Assembly (NCBI GenBank): GCA_005888595.1
Contig: VBAL01000117.1
Span: forward strand, 1-32,199
Length of the DNA stretch: 32,199 nucleotides
Source: Candidatus Segetimicrobium genomatis
GTDB lineage: Bacteria > Sysuimicrobiota > Sysuimicrobiia > Sysuimicrobiales > Kaftiobacteriaceae
Direction of reading: 5' to 3'
Below, piece after piece: positions 30,802 through 32,199 of this stretch (position 1 is its first letter; each line of letters begins with the position of its first letter). The notes under the pieces were generated by a model. The model was not told where the DNA came from, did no database searches, and saw only the letters and a program-made list of their open reading frames with translations. Made by a program: the position numbers and the translations under genes.

Positions 30802-32199
30802 GTGAGCGCCGCCGACCTCCGCAACCTGCCATCGGTCGAACGGCTGGTCTCGCAGTTCGAACAGGAAGATGGGACCGGCCGCTACCCTCGTCCATTACTA
30901 GTGGAGTGTGCTCGGGCGTTAGTGGATCAGGCCCGGACGCGCCTGCTGCGCTCCGAACCCGTGGATACCACCCCGCGAGCCCTGCTGACTGACCTGCGTG
31001 CGCTGGTGACATCCCGCGCCTCGTTGAGCCTCGCTCGGGCCGTGAACGCCACGGGCATTATCGTCCATACCAATCTCGGCCGCGCTCCGTTGTGCGACGC
31101 GGCGATCCGGGCGGTGACAGCGGTCATGGCCGGGTACTCCACGCTCGAGATCGATGTGGAGAGTGGCAGGCGGGGAGCCCGTCACCAGCATGTTGAACCG
31201 CTGCTCACCCGTCTTACGGGAGCCGAGGCCGCCTTCGCCGTGAACAATAATGCCGCAGCGGTGCTGCTGGCGCTGGCTGCCCTCGCGCACGGCAGACAGG
31301 TCATCGTCTCGCGCGGCGAACTGGTCGAAATCGGCGGCTCCTTCCGCATGCCTGAGGTGATGGCCCAGAGTGGTGCGGCCCTGGTCGAAGTTGGCACCAC
31401 CAATCGAACGCATCTGCGGGACTATGAGCGCGCCATCAGCCCCGACACCGCGCTGCTGCTGAAAGTCCACCGCAGCAACTTCTCAATACGCGGGTTCGTC
31501 GCTGAGGTCTCCCTTGCGGATCTCGTCGACCTGGGACGGCGCCGCGGCATTCCGATCATGTTCGATCTCGGCAGCGGTTGTCTGGTGGACCTGCGCACGC
31601 GGGGCCTGCCCCACGAACCCACCGTCCAGGAAGCGGTCACGGCCGGTTGTGAGATCGTCACCTTCAGCGGGGACAAACTGCTCGGCGGGCCACAGGCCGG
31701 CCTCATCGTCGGGCGCGCGAAATTCGTCGAGGCGATCCGATCGCATCCGCTGGCGCGGACGGTGCGGATGGACAAACTGGACTATGCCGCGTTGGCGGCC
31801 ACGCTGCAGCAGTACGTCGATCCGGAAGCAGCTTGGAACTCTCTGCCGGTCTTGCAGATGCTCGGCGCCCCTGCGGAACAACTGCGCGAACGCGCTGAGC
31901 AACTGCGTGACGCCGTTGCGGCGGCGGTTCCCGGCATGTGGCGAGTGACCGTCCGTCCCACAGTCGCCGAGGTTGGAGGGCGAGGTCGGGGGGGGATCGC
32001 TGCCCGAAGTGCACCTGCCCTCATTCGCGGTCGCCATCACCTCTCCCAAACCGCCCAACTTGCTGGAGCAGAAACTGCGCGAGCACAGAGCCCCAATATT
32101 TGGAAGAATAGCTGAAGATGAACTACTCCTCGACGTCAGAACTCTGCTCCCTGGGGATGACGCGGTTGTTCGTGAAGCAATCAAGAGCGTGATTAGTGA
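30802..32199 (+). CDS. selA: L-seryl-tRNA(Sec) selenium transferase (SelA), frameshifted at a G8 run and reaching the window end
   Basis: 'LPSVERLV', 'NATGIIVHTNLGRAPL', 'NNNAAAVLLAL', 'SRGELVEIGGSFRMPEVM', 'EVGTTNRTHLRDY', 'FDLGSGCLVDL', 'FSGDKLLGGPQAGLIVGR'; after 31988-31995 homology continues in another frame: 'GGSLPEVHLPSFAVAITSPKPPNLLEQKLREHRAPIFGRIAEDELLLDVRTLLPGDD'. Confidence 0.93.

Overview
This is a GC-rich bacterial chromosomal window in which every supported gene lies on the + strand. The order resembles the Firmicute-type backbone (M16 peptidase - dapB - asd - aspartokinase - dapA ... ftsK/spoIIIE ... rodZ - cinA - recA ... rny - ymdB). Into it are placed a type-4-like UDG, a DppA-type M55 peptidase, uppP, a BMP-family nucleoside ABC transporter with psuG, a repair block (recA - recX - UvrD/PD-(D/E)XK fusion - SbcD-like - YhaN/SbcC-like), a PHP protein, a small zinc-ribbon membrane protein and selA. 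The most unusual signal is a family of seven intergenic quasi-palindromes. In each, one arm is a degenerate tandem array of a 7-9 nt word and the other arm is its reverse complement. The words differ between loci but recur in families: GTTGGA at two loci, GGGACC/GGAACC at two, and GGGATT, GTCTYCCCG and GAACGCA at one each. The elements nearly fill the space between co-directional genes, and four of the seven overlap the upstream stop codon. Other signals are a LexA-type SOS box inside the recA promoter, a terminator/attenuator between the BMP gene and its ABC ATPase, a strong promoter before rny, a frame-disrupting loss of the Arg/His active-site segment in asd, and a G8 frameshift in selA. 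No CRISPR array, tRNA, rRNA or transposase was recognised.
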